Origin: Saprospiraceae bacterium
Lineage (GTDB): Bacteria > Bacteroidota > Bacteroidia > Chitinophagales > Saprospiraceae
Direction of reading: 5' to 3'
NCBI GenBank assembly: GCA_027009605.1
Contig: JALVCY010000592.1
Span: 1 to 7,723 of the forward strand
DNA: 7,723 bases
The position numbers and the translations under genes were made by a program. Below the pieces are notes generated by a model. The model saw nothing but the letters and a program-made list of their open reading frames with translations. It was not told the origin of the DNA and made no database searches. Shown here one piece after another: positions 1-6,221 of this stretch. Position 1 is the stretch's first letter, and each line of letters begins with the position of its first letter.

Positions 1-227
1 ACTTATTCATAGCGTTTTTTTTTAGATGTGGAATCATCCCCTACCCGACTACATAGGACAGGCTACATAGCAAGTGGACAGAATGGTCTCACAAAAATTA
101 AGAAAAAAAACGAATGGCACGTCCTAGGTTATAGAGAAAACTGATACCTAAGCTCCACAAAGATAAGGACTTATGAAAAAAGAGATGATGCCAAATACTC
201 AATTACCCTTTTCTTAAAAAAAAACAC
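1..227. other. Intergenic region downstream of dnaG; no gene recognised
   Basis: This AT-rich stretch follows the dnaG stop and shows no convincing coding frame. It has a run of nine A at 216-224 (T on the dnaG-sense strand) without a hairpin in front, and a second run at 103-110. On the minus strand an imperfect stem can form between 123-132 and 144-152, with one bulge, 12 bases before the second T run, so it is at best a non-canonical terminator for dnaG. An ATG on the minus strand at 10-8 followed by AAT AAG could be the first codons of a gene leaving the window on the left, but three codons cannot support a call. Confidence 0.5.
158..165 (-). promoter_or_regulatory. Possible leftward -7 promoter element
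   Basis: The minus strand reads TATCTTTG here, a full match to the Bacteroidota -7 pattern TAnnTTTG and the same octamer as in front of dnaG. A TTTG lies 26 bases upstream, farther than the usual spacing of about 19, so the -33 part is doubtful. It would direct transcription leftward to whatever lies beyond base 1, with a leader of roughly 140 bases if the ATG at 10-8 is the start. An 8-base degenerate match can occur by chance in AT-rich DNA. Confidence 0.3.
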
Positions 228-2252
228 CTATAAAATAACCTGATTTAATTCCTTGCTCAATTGAGTGATGGCAGCGTTAATTTTTTGCTGAGTTTTCAAT
301 AATTTCAGCATGGCATCAGCGTCATCTTTGGGTAGATTTTTAATCCGTTCTGTATTTTGTTTGGCTATTTTTTTAAGCCACAGCAGTCTAAGTTTTTTTA
401 CTTCCAAGATAGTATCCTTTCGGAAATTCTCTTCTCGCACGGGTTGAGTGCGCAGTGTAATACCCAGCTTGGTTTCCCAATTCGGGCTCATATCATACTT
501 GGATATGATTAATTCTTGGGCGATTTCGCGAAAGGAGTCTTTCTCATGAATCGAAAATGTTTTATAATTTACGGTCTTTCCTTTTTGCACCAGATGCCTG
601 CAATGCAAGACTATTTCTTTATAAACAGGATGTTCAAATTCATCAAAAATCTCCCCCGCTTGAGCCACCACATACTCTGCTACAGTCATATTTTCCGTAA
701 GGAGTTGCTTATCCCCATGCTGAATCAATACCCGAACAATCTCCTTCTCAGCAAAGTAAGATGGATTCTGCTCCGTCTTTTTAGGTGCGGCAAAATCACC
801 GGCTAGTTCATCCGGTGGGGGCATCTCCCCTTCCGGGAAAAACGGGGGTGGTTCTGGCGGGAAAGAAGGATCACCGGTTTTAGTGGAATGTGCTTGTCGA
901 GCCTTTCGTTCTCTTTCCCGCTGCAAACGATTCATTTCCTTTTGGCGGTTAAAGACCTGAGCTTTGACCACTTTATTGACTTCTCCAATCAAAATGGCTT
1001 CATCAATTTGGAGTCTTTGTGCACACTCTTTGGTATATAAATTTCTTTTGAGTGGATCCGGAATTTTACCGATAGAATTGATAATATCCTTTATCATTTC
1101 CGTCTTCTTCACCGGATCCGTGGCATCCTTTTCCAGCAATTTCAGCTTAAAAAAGATAAAATCATCCGCATTCTCGGTAATAAAAGACCGAAAGACGGTA
1201 GCCCCCACCTTCTTGATAAACGAATCCGGATCATCCCCATCCGGCAACATCACAATCTTGACATTCAAATCCTGCTCCAAGGCCAAATCCAATCCCCGCA
1301 AAGCCGCATTGACTCCGGCGGCATCCCCATCGTAGATAATTTTCAGATTAGAGGTGTTGCGTTTAATCAGTTGGAGTTGCTCGACGGTAAGCGAAGTGCC
1401 CGAGGAGGCCACCACATTTTCAATACCGTTTTGATGAAGCGAAATCACATCGGTATAGCCTTCCACCAAAAGGCATTCTTCTTCTTTCCGAATGGCTTTT
1501 TTGGCTTCATAGATGCCATAGACGATTTTGCTTTTGATGTAAATCTCTGTTTCCGGCGAATTGATGTACTTAGGTGCTTTTTTATGGTTGCCCATAATCC
1601 TTCCGGCAAAAGCAATGACCTTGCCCGACACACTCTTAATCGGAAACATCACCCGGTTACGAAAGAAGTCCATTCCGCTAGTCCGGGAGATGAGCCCCAA
1701 TTTTTTCAAAGACTCTTCCTTAAACCCTTGATTTAGAGCGACTTGCTTCAAGCCTTCCCGTTCAGAAGACGTATAACCCAGCCCGAATTTCTCGATTATA
1801 TCGTCCCGGAAACCCCGTTCTTTAAAATATTGGAGAGCAATTCTGCGACCTTCATCGGTTTCCTTTAGTTGTCTCACAAAGTAGTCTTGCGCAAATTTAT
1901 TAACGATATACAGGCTTTCTTCTTCCTTATACTTAAGTTGTTGTTCGTCCGAATAGACCGTTTTTTCGAGTGTAATCCCGTACTTGGCGGCCAGCCATTC
2001 GATGGCTTCGATAAAGGTAAACTTCTCGTGTTCTCGCAAGAATTTGACGGCATCGCCCCCATTTCCACAGCCAAAGCACTTATACATATTCAAGGAAGGC
2101 GTCACGGTAAAAGAAGGGGTTTTTTCATTATGAAAAGGGCAGAGTCCCTTGAGTCTAGGACCCGACTTTTTGAGACTGACAAATTCAGACACGACATCTT
2201 CAATTTGCATCGTCTCTAATACTTCCTGAATGCTTTTCTTCGAAACGGACAT
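228..2252 (-). CDS. dnaG: DNA primase DnaG
   Basis: DnaG makes the short RNA primers used at the replication fork and works with the DnaB helicase. The 674-residue product has the expected order of parts. An N-terminal CHC2 zinc finger has C38, H41, C59 and C62. The catalytic core includes RNRVMFPI (198-205). The TOPRIM metal site shows E264 in VEGYTD, D308 and D310 in YDGDAAG, and DPDSF at 341-345. A proline- and acid-rich linker (about 460-482) precedes a C-terminal helicase-interaction region. It is longer than the roughly 580 residues of E. coli DnaG, mainly through this linker and tail. The ATG at 2252 fits the family N-terminus and lies 19 bases after a good -7 element. No rpsU or rpoD neighbour is visible, so the classic macromolecular synthesis operon is not seen here. 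All key residues are present and the stop is TAG. Confidence 0.98.
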   Translation of the reverse strand: MSVSKKSIQEVLETMQIEDVVSEFVSLKKSGPRLKGLCPFHNEKTPSFTVTPSLNMYKCFGCGNGGDAVKFLREHEKFTFIEAIEWLAAKYGITLEKTVYSDEQQLKYKEEESLYIVNKFAQDYFVRQLKETDEGRRIALQYFKERGFRDDIIEKFGLGYTSSEREGLKQVALNQGFKEESLKKLGLISRTSGMDFFRNRVMFPIKSVSGKVIAFAGRIMGNHKKAPKYINSPETEIYIKSKIVYGIYEAKKAIRKEEECLLVEGYTDVISLHQNGIENVVASSGTSLTVEQLQLIKRNTSNLKIIYDGDAAGVNAALRGLDLALEQDLNVKIVMLPDGDDPDSFIKKVGATVFRSFITENADDFIFFKLKLLEKDATDPVKKTEMIKDIINSIGKIPDPLKRNLYTKECAQRLQIDEAILIGEVNKVVKAQVFNRQKEMNRLQRERERKARQAHSTKTGDPSFPPEPPPFFPEGEMPPPDELAGDFAAPKKTEQNPSYFAEKEIVRVLIQHGDKQLLTENMTVAEYVVAQAGEIFDEFEHPVYKEIVLHCRHLVQKGKTVNYKTFSIHEKDSFREIAQELIISKYDMSPNWETKLGITLRTQPVREENFRKDTILEVKKLRLLWLKKIAKQNTERIKNLPKDDADAMLKLLKTQQKINAAITQLSKELNQVIL

Positions 2253-2271
2253 AAAATGCTTAGGCTTTGTA

Positions 2272-2279
2272 CAAAGATA
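2272..2279 (-). promoter_or_regulatory. dnaG promoter, -7 element
   Basis: The minus strand reads TATCTTTG, followed by TAC, a full match to TAnnTTTG recognised by the Bacteroidota primary sigma factor. Its last base is 20 bases from the dnaG ATG, which predicts a leader of only about 13-15 bases. No clear TTTG or TTG -33 element occurs at the usual distance of 17-23 bases. The palindromic cluster at 2304-2366 lies just upstream, where an activator or repressor could bind. Confidence 0.6.
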
Positions 2280-2303
2280 GGCTTTTTCTATTTCCCTAGG
2301 TAG

Positions 2304-2366
2304 TAACTTTCCAACAGTTTAACTTTGATGATAACTTTCCAAAAGTTTGAAACTTTGGAAAGTTAT
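2304..2366. promoter_or_regulatory. Palindrome and direct repeats upstream of dnaG, candidate operator
   Basis: A perfect 13-bp inverted repeat has arms 2331-2343 (ATAACTTTCCAAA) and 2354-2366 (TTTGGAAAGTTAT). The 10-base interior contains a further dyad (GTTT, G, AAAC). The left arm is also part of a direct repeat: TAACTTTCCAAMAGTTT occurs at 2304-2320 and again at 2332-2348, 28 bp apart. The core AACTTTCC is therefore present three times, twice direct and once inverted. The cluster begins 25 bp upstream of the dnaG -7 element. There is no T tract, which argues against a terminator. Regulation of dnaG is an inference; a dispersed palindromic repeat is the alternative. Confidence 0.5.
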
Positions 2367-2401
2367 AAAATCGTATTTCGTAAATCTTATATCCTGCTCT
2401 T

Positions 2402-2512
2402 CCTAACGGGAATTTAGAGTCAAGAATGCAGAATTATGAGTTAAGAAGTAAAGAATGGCTCAAAAAATAGGCTACCCCCAAACCTAGGGTGTGTGAATGC
2501 CTTCCCGTTAGG
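2402..2512. repeat. 111-bp segment bounded by 11-bp perfect inverted repeats
   Basis: CCTAACGGGAA at 2402-2412 is the exact reverse complement of TTCCCGTTAGG at 2502-2512. The interior holds degenerate heptamers and no coding frame. No target-site duplication is apparent in the flanks, and the right arm abuts the start of the 200-bp tandem repeat. The layout resembles a very small non-autonomous element (MITE-like), but with one copy and no duplication this is only a possibility. The right arm is part of GCCTTCCCGTTA (2499-2510), which recurs inverted at 7531-7542. Confidence 0.45.
2416..2457 (+). repeat. Six degenerate 7-bp purine-rich repeats
   Basis: Read in sevens this stretch gives AGAGTCA, AGAATGC, AGAATTA, TGAGTTA, AGAAGTA and AAGAATG, all variants of an AGARTNA pattern. 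The units are diverged, suggesting an old array. It has the same period and similar purine bias as the much cleaner heptamers downstream of folD at 7574-7693. It lies inside the 111-bp inverted-repeat segment. Confidence 0.45.
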
Positions 2513-2550
2513 TAAGCCTACAAGGGGCTTTAGCCCCATTGACTTGGTAG

Positions 2551-2570
2551 CAGCCAAATTTATTTGGCTG
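2551..2570. repeat. REP-like hairpin, 9-bp arms (also at 2751-2770)
   Basis: CAGCCAAAT and ATTTGGCTG form a perfect 9-bp inverted repeat around TT. As single-stranded DNA or RNA it would fold with a TTTA tetraloop. It is the largest hairpin in the first half of the 200-bp unit. It sits 13 bp after a 6-bp hairpin GGGGCT/AGCCCC (2524-2537). Paired short palindromes of this kind are what REP elements mobilised by RAYT (TnpA_REP) transposases look like. No such transposase is in the window. Confidence 0.6.
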
Positions 2571-2648
2571 AAATAAGCTTGCTCTCCATCTCCCGAATGA
2601 ATTCGGAAGTACCGGCGAGATTTAGTGCAAAGCTTTGGGCTTGCTTTG

Positions 2649-2702
2649 CCGTTGGTTTTACTTTACCGTTGGTTTTACTTTACCGTTGGTTTTAACCAAC
2701 GG
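2649..2702 (+). repeat. 17-bp minirepeat x3 ending in a hairpin (copy 1)
   Basis: CCGTTGGTTTTACTTTA-type units start at 2649, 2666 and 2683, exactly 17 bp apart. The third runs into its own reverse complement, so that CCGTTGGTT and AACCAACGG (2683-2702) form a 9-bp stem around TT. The array looks as if one hairpin arm with its flank was copied twice. Three of the four differences between the 200-bp copies fall here. Confidence 0.8.
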
Positions 2703-2848
2703 ACACAAGAAGTAAGCCTACAAGGGGCTTTAGCCCCATTGACTTGGTAGCAGCCAAATTTATTTGGCTGAAATAAGCTTGCTCTCCATCTCCCGAATGA
2801 ATTCGGAAGTACCGGCGAGATTTAGTGCAAAGCTTTGGGCTTGCTTTG

Positions 2849-2902
2849 CCGTTGGTTTTGCTTTGCCGTTGGTTTTACTTTGCCGTTGGTTTTAACCAAC
2901 GG
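2849..2902 (+). repeat. 17-bp minirepeat x3 ending in a hairpin (copy 2)
   Basis: This is the equivalent of the 2649-2702 array in the second 200-bp unit, with units at 2849, 2866 and 2883. The hairpin at 2883-2902 is unchanged. Three A-to-G differences from copy 1 lie in the unit linkers, and none disturbs the stem. Confidence 0.8.
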
Positions 2903-2968
2903 ACACAGGAAGCAAGCCTACAAGGGGCTTTAGCCCCATTGACTTGCCAAGAAAATACAAAAAAAATG

Positions 2969-2980
2969 CGGCTAAAGCCG
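2969..2980. repeat. Short hairpin CGGCT-AA-AGCCG
   Basis: A 5-bp perfect stem around AA lies 22 bp after the third repeat copy is cut off. It has the same arm-two bases-arm geometry as the hairpins inside the 200-bp unit but a different stem sequence. It may be a remnant of a related palindrome. Alone, a 5-bp stem would not be notable. Confidence 0.35.
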
Positions 2981-3040
2981 GCTTGGGGTCTTGTTTTTTA
3001 TTGAAGAAGAATTATTGTTGCTACCGCCTGCGTCAGCCTG

Positions 3041-3052
3041 CAACTGAAGTTG
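3041..3052. repeat. Short hairpin CAACT-GA-AGTTG
   Basis: This is a 5-bp perfect stem around GA, in the 100 bases before the receptor terminator. It again shows two bases between arms and a TGAA loop, like the CCGAAT-GA-ATTCGG hairpin in the 200-bp unit. Support is weak outside that pattern. Confidence 0.3.
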
Positions 3053-3080
3053 ACAAGGCCATTAAGGGGGCGATGGTTAC

Positions 3081-3121
3081 AAAAAAAAATCGCATACCCG
3101 GAAGTATGCGATTTTTTTTTT
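3081..3121 (-). terminator. Rho-independent terminator of the TonB-dependent receptor gene
   Basis: A 17-bp perfect inverted repeat has arms 3081-3097 and 3105-3121 or, counting from the G/C core, ATCGCATAC and GTATGCGAT around a six-base loop (CCGGAA on the plus strand). A-runs on one side and T-runs on the other give a hairpin plus T tract in both directions. It begins 15 bases after the receptor stop codon on the minus strand, the expected place. It should also stop rightward transcripts from the repeat region before they enter the receptor gene in antisense. Confidence 0.92.
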
Positions 3122-3135
3122 GCGAAAGCAGAAAA

Positions 3136-6054
3136 TTATCTGCCAAATTGATCATAAGTCCAAGACAAGAAGATGGTTCTACCTATCCAAGGGCCACCGA
3201 TATTGGTGATGTATTCCTTTTTAAGAAGATTAGAACCACCCAATTTAATGGTGGACTGCCAAGATTTTAGCTTATAGCTAATTTGCCCGTTTAAGCTGCC
3301 ATAAGCCGGGACAATTCCATTACCGAATGAATTTTCCCATCTGAATTTATCAGACCACTTATAGGATAGCCCAAAACCAAGATTCTTGGCAAGCTTTCGG
3401 TTAGCAATCCCCACATTAAACATAAGCTTAGGCATATTAAAACCCGATTCAAAATCATCAGGGACAAGAGAATTACCACTTTTCCCTTCATAAGAAAAAT
3501 CTTGGTAAGAAACGTTACCGGTCAATTTAAAACTCTTTGGCAAGCTATAAGCCAAGCCTAATCCCACCCCATAAGATGTAATTTGCCGGTCTTCATTGTA
3601 ATAGACTCTGAAAGATTGTCCCGGAGCAATGGTTTTTCCTCTTTGCATGACCGGATTCTTATTGATGACATTTTGCTGGTTGATGAAGTTGTTGTAGATG
3701 TTGTAATAGACATTAAAGTCAGCCATCAACTTGTCCATCATGATTCCTTTATACCCCACTTCAAAGGCCATCAGATTTTCCGGCTTCACATAATCCAAAT
3801 CAATGGTTTTGAGCAGCCTTTTGGCATCGTCAGGGCTTTGCCCGGCCAAAAGCGCCAATTGATAATTGTCGTAAGAAGACTTTGTCCAAGCATTCCCGCC
3901 GGTCAGGCCATACCGTTCGGAGTTCTTTTTAGAAGTACCGATGATAATATTAGTGGTTGGGAAGTAAATGTACAACGCCTGAGTAGATGGATTTCTAAAT
4001 CCGGTCTGAAACGAAGCTCTAAAATTATGCTGCCTCTTCTCTCCGGCTGAATAAACAAAAGAGACTCTAGGCGTGACGTTACCGTCAAAGTTGTCATTTT
4101 TATCATAGCGGATAGAAGCCGTCGCTTTTAGACGGTCACTCATGAATTTTTTCTGAAATTGCGTATATACCCCAAACTCGTTAATTTTGATTCGGCTGTT
4201 TTTGCCGGTGCCGTCCGGGTCTTCGTTGAAGATGGTACCATCAGAGAACAAGTCGTACTGTCTCCAGTTACCCCCAATTTGTACGCCGACCGCATCATTA
4301 AACAGACTGCTCAAATTAATATTGGTTTCTACATGATACAGGTGGGAATCATCAATAAATCCGGCTCCCCCCTTTTGGAATAATCCATTTCTAACAGAGT
4401 TGACTGCATTTTGAAAAGCTTCACTTCCCGGTTTGGCGACATTTGCGTCTGCTGCGGCTCTTGCCGCTGCATGATATTTAGCAATAGTCTTAGGATCAAT
4501 GTTTGACAAATCCGTAATCGTAGGATCCGTTAGCAAGCCTCCTATGTAAGTCCCAAGATAAGTTGGAATCCATTGAGCTTTTGTAGGCGATAACTTTTCA
4601 TTGGCCAAACCGCCCAACGCCGTCAAGTTATATGATTTACCGGCATCCGTACCGGATGTATAACCCCGGATGAAAAAATTCGCTCCCTGAAGTTCTAACT
4701 TATGATACTGCTGTATAAAATTGCGTAAAACGTACCGTTCACTACCTTGATAGACAGTCCCGCCATTACCGTAGCGATAGCTATAACTGGCTTCTAACTT
4801 GTCATTAATCCGGTAGTGCAGGGCAGTAGATGCTTTGATACTGGTAGCATCTCTACTATCTAGCAAATCAGCTTCTTTCAAGCCGGTACGGGTCAATTGA
4901 ATAGGCTTGAGTTTATCTAACTTTGCAGAAAAAACGGGAAAAAGCGCCGGATCCCCAAACTTGGCGGCAAGCTGCGAAGCCAGCAACGTGTTTAAGTTAG
5001 GTGCATTCACCGGATCAGGAGAAGCATTAAAAGGCAAGAAAATCTGCGTCTCATCCCCGTAAAGGTTGACGCCATCAAAATTGGGAGCACCATACTTAAC
5101 GGTACCGTCTCCTTCGGAAGGTCTATCAATACGGTAATTATCAGCCACCCAATCTTTGGCTTGTAAGGTCGAGAAGTTAAATTTGTACGCCCATTTGTCA
5201 TTGATTTTTTGAGCCCAACGGATAGATACTTGGCCCATTGGATCATTATAATCAGAGTAATTTGGGTCAAATTCTTTTTCAGCAGTAGTGGACTGAGTCA
5301 GTCCTGCCTTGATTTGGGCGCTCAGCCCTTGATAATCAAACGGGCTCTTACTATTCATCAATAAGATACCATTGAAGGCATTCGGTCCATAAAGTGCAGA
5401 AGCCGCACCGGGTACGAGCTCCACATTGGCAATATCCAATTCGGAGATACCGACTACATTACCGGTCGGGAAGTTCAATAAAGGCGCGGCATTGTCCATG
5501 CCATCCATTAATTGTACGAATCGAGTGTTGGCGATAGCCGCAAACCCCCTAGTATTGTAGGATGTAAATGTCATACTACCCGAAGCAGAGCGCACACCTT
5601 TAAGCGTGTTGATTTCATCATAATAATCCGGAGAAGAAGATTGTTGGATAGCCAACAAGTCCAATTTTTCGATAGTAACCGGAGATTCCAATATTTTCTC
5701 TTCCATTCTAGAAGCAGAAATGACGATTTCATTGCCCTGAATAGCGAGCGTATTCAGAGATACATTAACCGTGGCATTGGCATCGGTTACTTCGACGTCT
5801 TTGGTTTCCATACCGACCATGGAAAATTGCAATGTATAGGGCAGGTGTACTTTGGAATGTAAAGTATAAGCACCATCAATATCCGTGACTGTACCCCTGA
5901 CTGTGCCCTTGATAAGGACACTAGCTCCTATCAATGTTTCTCCGGTACCGGCATCAGTCACAATGCCGCTGACCGTATTTTGACCGAAGGCAAAAACGGA
6001 AAGAGAAAGAAAACAAAATAGTAGAGCTGTTCGTGTAAATGAAAATTTGATCAT
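3136..6054 (-). CDS. TonB-dependent outer-membrane receptor with carboxypeptidase-like N-terminal domain
   Basis: A 972-residue outer-membrane active transporter that would take up an unidentified ligand using TonB-ExbBD energy. Residues 1-24 form a signal peptide (basic start, hydrophobic core, likely cleavage after AFG before Q25). Residues about 27-102 match the carboxypeptidase D regulatory-like fold common in Bacteroidota receptors (VSGIVTD, IKGTVRGTVTDIDGAYTL). A TonB-box-like EIVISASR is at 109-116. The plug domain follows, with NVELVPGAASALYGPNAFNG near 210-229. The rest is a beta barrel with FQTGFRNPS around 682-690 and a last strand TIFLSWTY (960-967). The protein ends DQFGR, not on the terminal aromatic residue often seen in outer-membrane proteins. 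No SusD-like lipoprotein gene is adjacent, so a SusCD glycan system is not indicated; siderophore, metal, vitamin or peptide uptake remain open. The start is chosen for the signal peptide. It is monocistronic, with its own terminator. Confidence 0.93.
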   Translation of the reverse strand: MIKFSFTRTALLFCFLSLSVFAFGQNTVSGIVTDAGTGETLIGASVLIKGTVRGTVTDIDGAYTLHSKVHLPYTLQFSMVGMETKDVEVTDANATVNVSLNTLAIQGNEIVISASRMEEKILESPVTIEKLDLLAIQQSSSPDYYDEINTLKGVRSASGSMTFTSYNTRGFAAIANTRFVQLMDGMDNAAPLLNFPTGNVVGISELDIANVELVPGAASALYGPNAFNGILLMNSKSPFDYQGLSAQIKAGLTQSTTAEKEFDPNYSDYNDPMGQVSIRWAQKINDKWAYKFNFSTLQAKDWVADNYRIDRPSEGDGTVKYGAPNFDGVNLYGDETQIFLPFNASPDPVNAPNLNTLLASQLAAKFGDPALFPVFSAKLDKLKPIQLTRTGLKEADLLDSRDATSIKASTALHYRINDKLEASYSYRYGNGGTVYQGSERYVLRNFIQQYHKLELQGANFFIRGYTSGTDAGKSYNLTALGGLANEKLSPTKAQWIPTYLGTYIGGLLTDPTITDLSNIDPKTIAKYHAAARAAADANVAKPGSEAFQNAVNSVRNGLFQKGGAGFIDDSHLYHVETNINLSSLFNDAVGVQIGGNWRQYDLFSDGTIFNEDPDGTGKNSRIKINEFGVYTQFQKKFMSDRLKATASIRYDKNDNFDGNVTPRVSFVYSAGEKRQHNFRASFQTGFRNPSTQALYIYFPTTNIIIGTSKKNSERYGLTGGNAWTKSSYDNYQLALLAGQSPDDAKRLLKTIDLDYVKPENLMAFEVGYKGIMMDKLMADFNVYYNIYNNFINQQNVINKNPVMQRGKTIAPGQSFRVYYNEDRQITSYGVGLGLAYSLPKSFKLTGNVSYQDFSYEGKSGNSLVPDDFESGFNMPKLMFNVGIANRKLAKNLGFGLSYKWSDKFRWENSFGNGIVPAYGSLNGQISYKLKSWQSTIKLGGSNLLKKEYITNIGGPWIGRTIFLSWTYDQFGR

Positions 6055-6090
6055 AAATCCATTTTGAAGTTAGAAAATAAGATTGCTGGA

Positions 6091-6098
6091 TAAAGGTA
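6091..6098 (-). promoter_or_regulatory. Possible -7 element of the receptor gene
   Basis: The minus strand reads TACCTTTA, one mismatch (final A for G) from TAnnTTTG, with its end 37 bases before the receptor ATG. This predicts a leader of about 30 bases. No -33 element is evident. The start codon has no Shine-Dalgarno sequence, only an A-rich leader, as is usual in the phylum. Confidence 0.3.
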
Positions 6099-6197
6099 TG
6101 AAAAATAAATAAATGTTTAGCCCTTTATCGCCCTAATTTTATGATGCCAATTACAAATAAACCTTATAATATTCTGATTACGAAAGGGTTAGACCTT

Positions 6198-6221
6198 AAA
6201 ATATAATGATTAGTATATTTT
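6198..6221. promoter_or_regulatory. AT-rich inverted repeat, possible operator
   Basis: AAAATATA (6198-6205) and TATATTTT (6214-6221) form a perfect 8-bp dyad with an 8-base spacer. It lies 144 bp upstream of the receptor start. Dyads like this can bind a dimeric regulator, and transport receptors are often nutrient-regulated. The all-A/T arms in AT-rich DNA make chance plausible. Confidence 0.25.

Larger units (their letters stand above)
2512..2946. repeat. 200-bp tandem repeat, about 2.2 copies
   Basis: Copy 1 is 2512-2711, copy 2 is 2712-2911 and a truncated copy 3 is 2912-2946. The period is exactly 200 bp. Copies 1 and 2 differ at four positions only (2660, 2665, 2682 and 2708 against the same sites plus 200), each A in copy 1 and G in copy 2. 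Copy 3 differs from copy 2 by one base over 35. Each full unit contains perfect hairpins (copy 1 positions): 2524-2537, 2551-2570, 2593-2606 and 2683-2702, plus the palindrome CAAAGCTTTG at 2628-2637. It also contains a 17-bp minirepeat. There is no coding frame. The near identity implies a recent duplication or ongoing gene conversion. Confidence 0.93.
2253..3135. other. 883-bp repeat-rich intergenic region between the receptor gene and dnaG
   Basis: No frame here looks like a gene, and the 200-bp repeat period is not a multiple of three. In order it holds the dnaG promoter, the AACTTTCC palindrome, a 111-bp segment bounded by inverted repeats, the 200-bp tandem repeat, two further short hairpins, and the receptor terminator. 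An antisense frame starting at 2944 runs through the terminator into the receptor gene and is not credible. The region looks like an accumulation site for non-coding repeats. Confidence 0.7.

Noticed and set aside
49..81. CTACATAG twice with GGACAG twice
   Set aside because: Eight- and six-base direct repeats in AT-rich intergenic DNA can be chance, and nothing else nearby supports a site.
964..2219. Several rightward frames of 116-123 codons within dnaG
   Set aside because: They are antisense shadows of dnaG without promoter, start context or recognisable domains.
123..2488. CCTAGG at 123, 2295 and 2483, all intergenic
   Set aside because: Three hexamers are too few to interpret without a genome-wide count.
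2512..2946. CRISPR array
   Set aside because: The repeats are 200-bp head-to-tail copies without unique spacers, and no cas gene is present.
2944..3270. Rightward 108-codon open frame
   Set aside because: It starts in the truncated repeat, crosses the perfect terminator hairpin and then runs antisense through the end of the receptor gene. The product is lysine-rich and resembles no family.
3583..4050. Rightward 155-codon open frame antisense to the receptor gene
   Set aside because: It lies wholly inside a well-supported gene on the other strand, and its composition is explained as a complement shadow.
3136..6054. SusC-type glycan receptor assignment
   Set aside because: No SusD-like gene or carbohydrate-active enzyme is adjacent, so the call is kept at TonB-dependent receptor.
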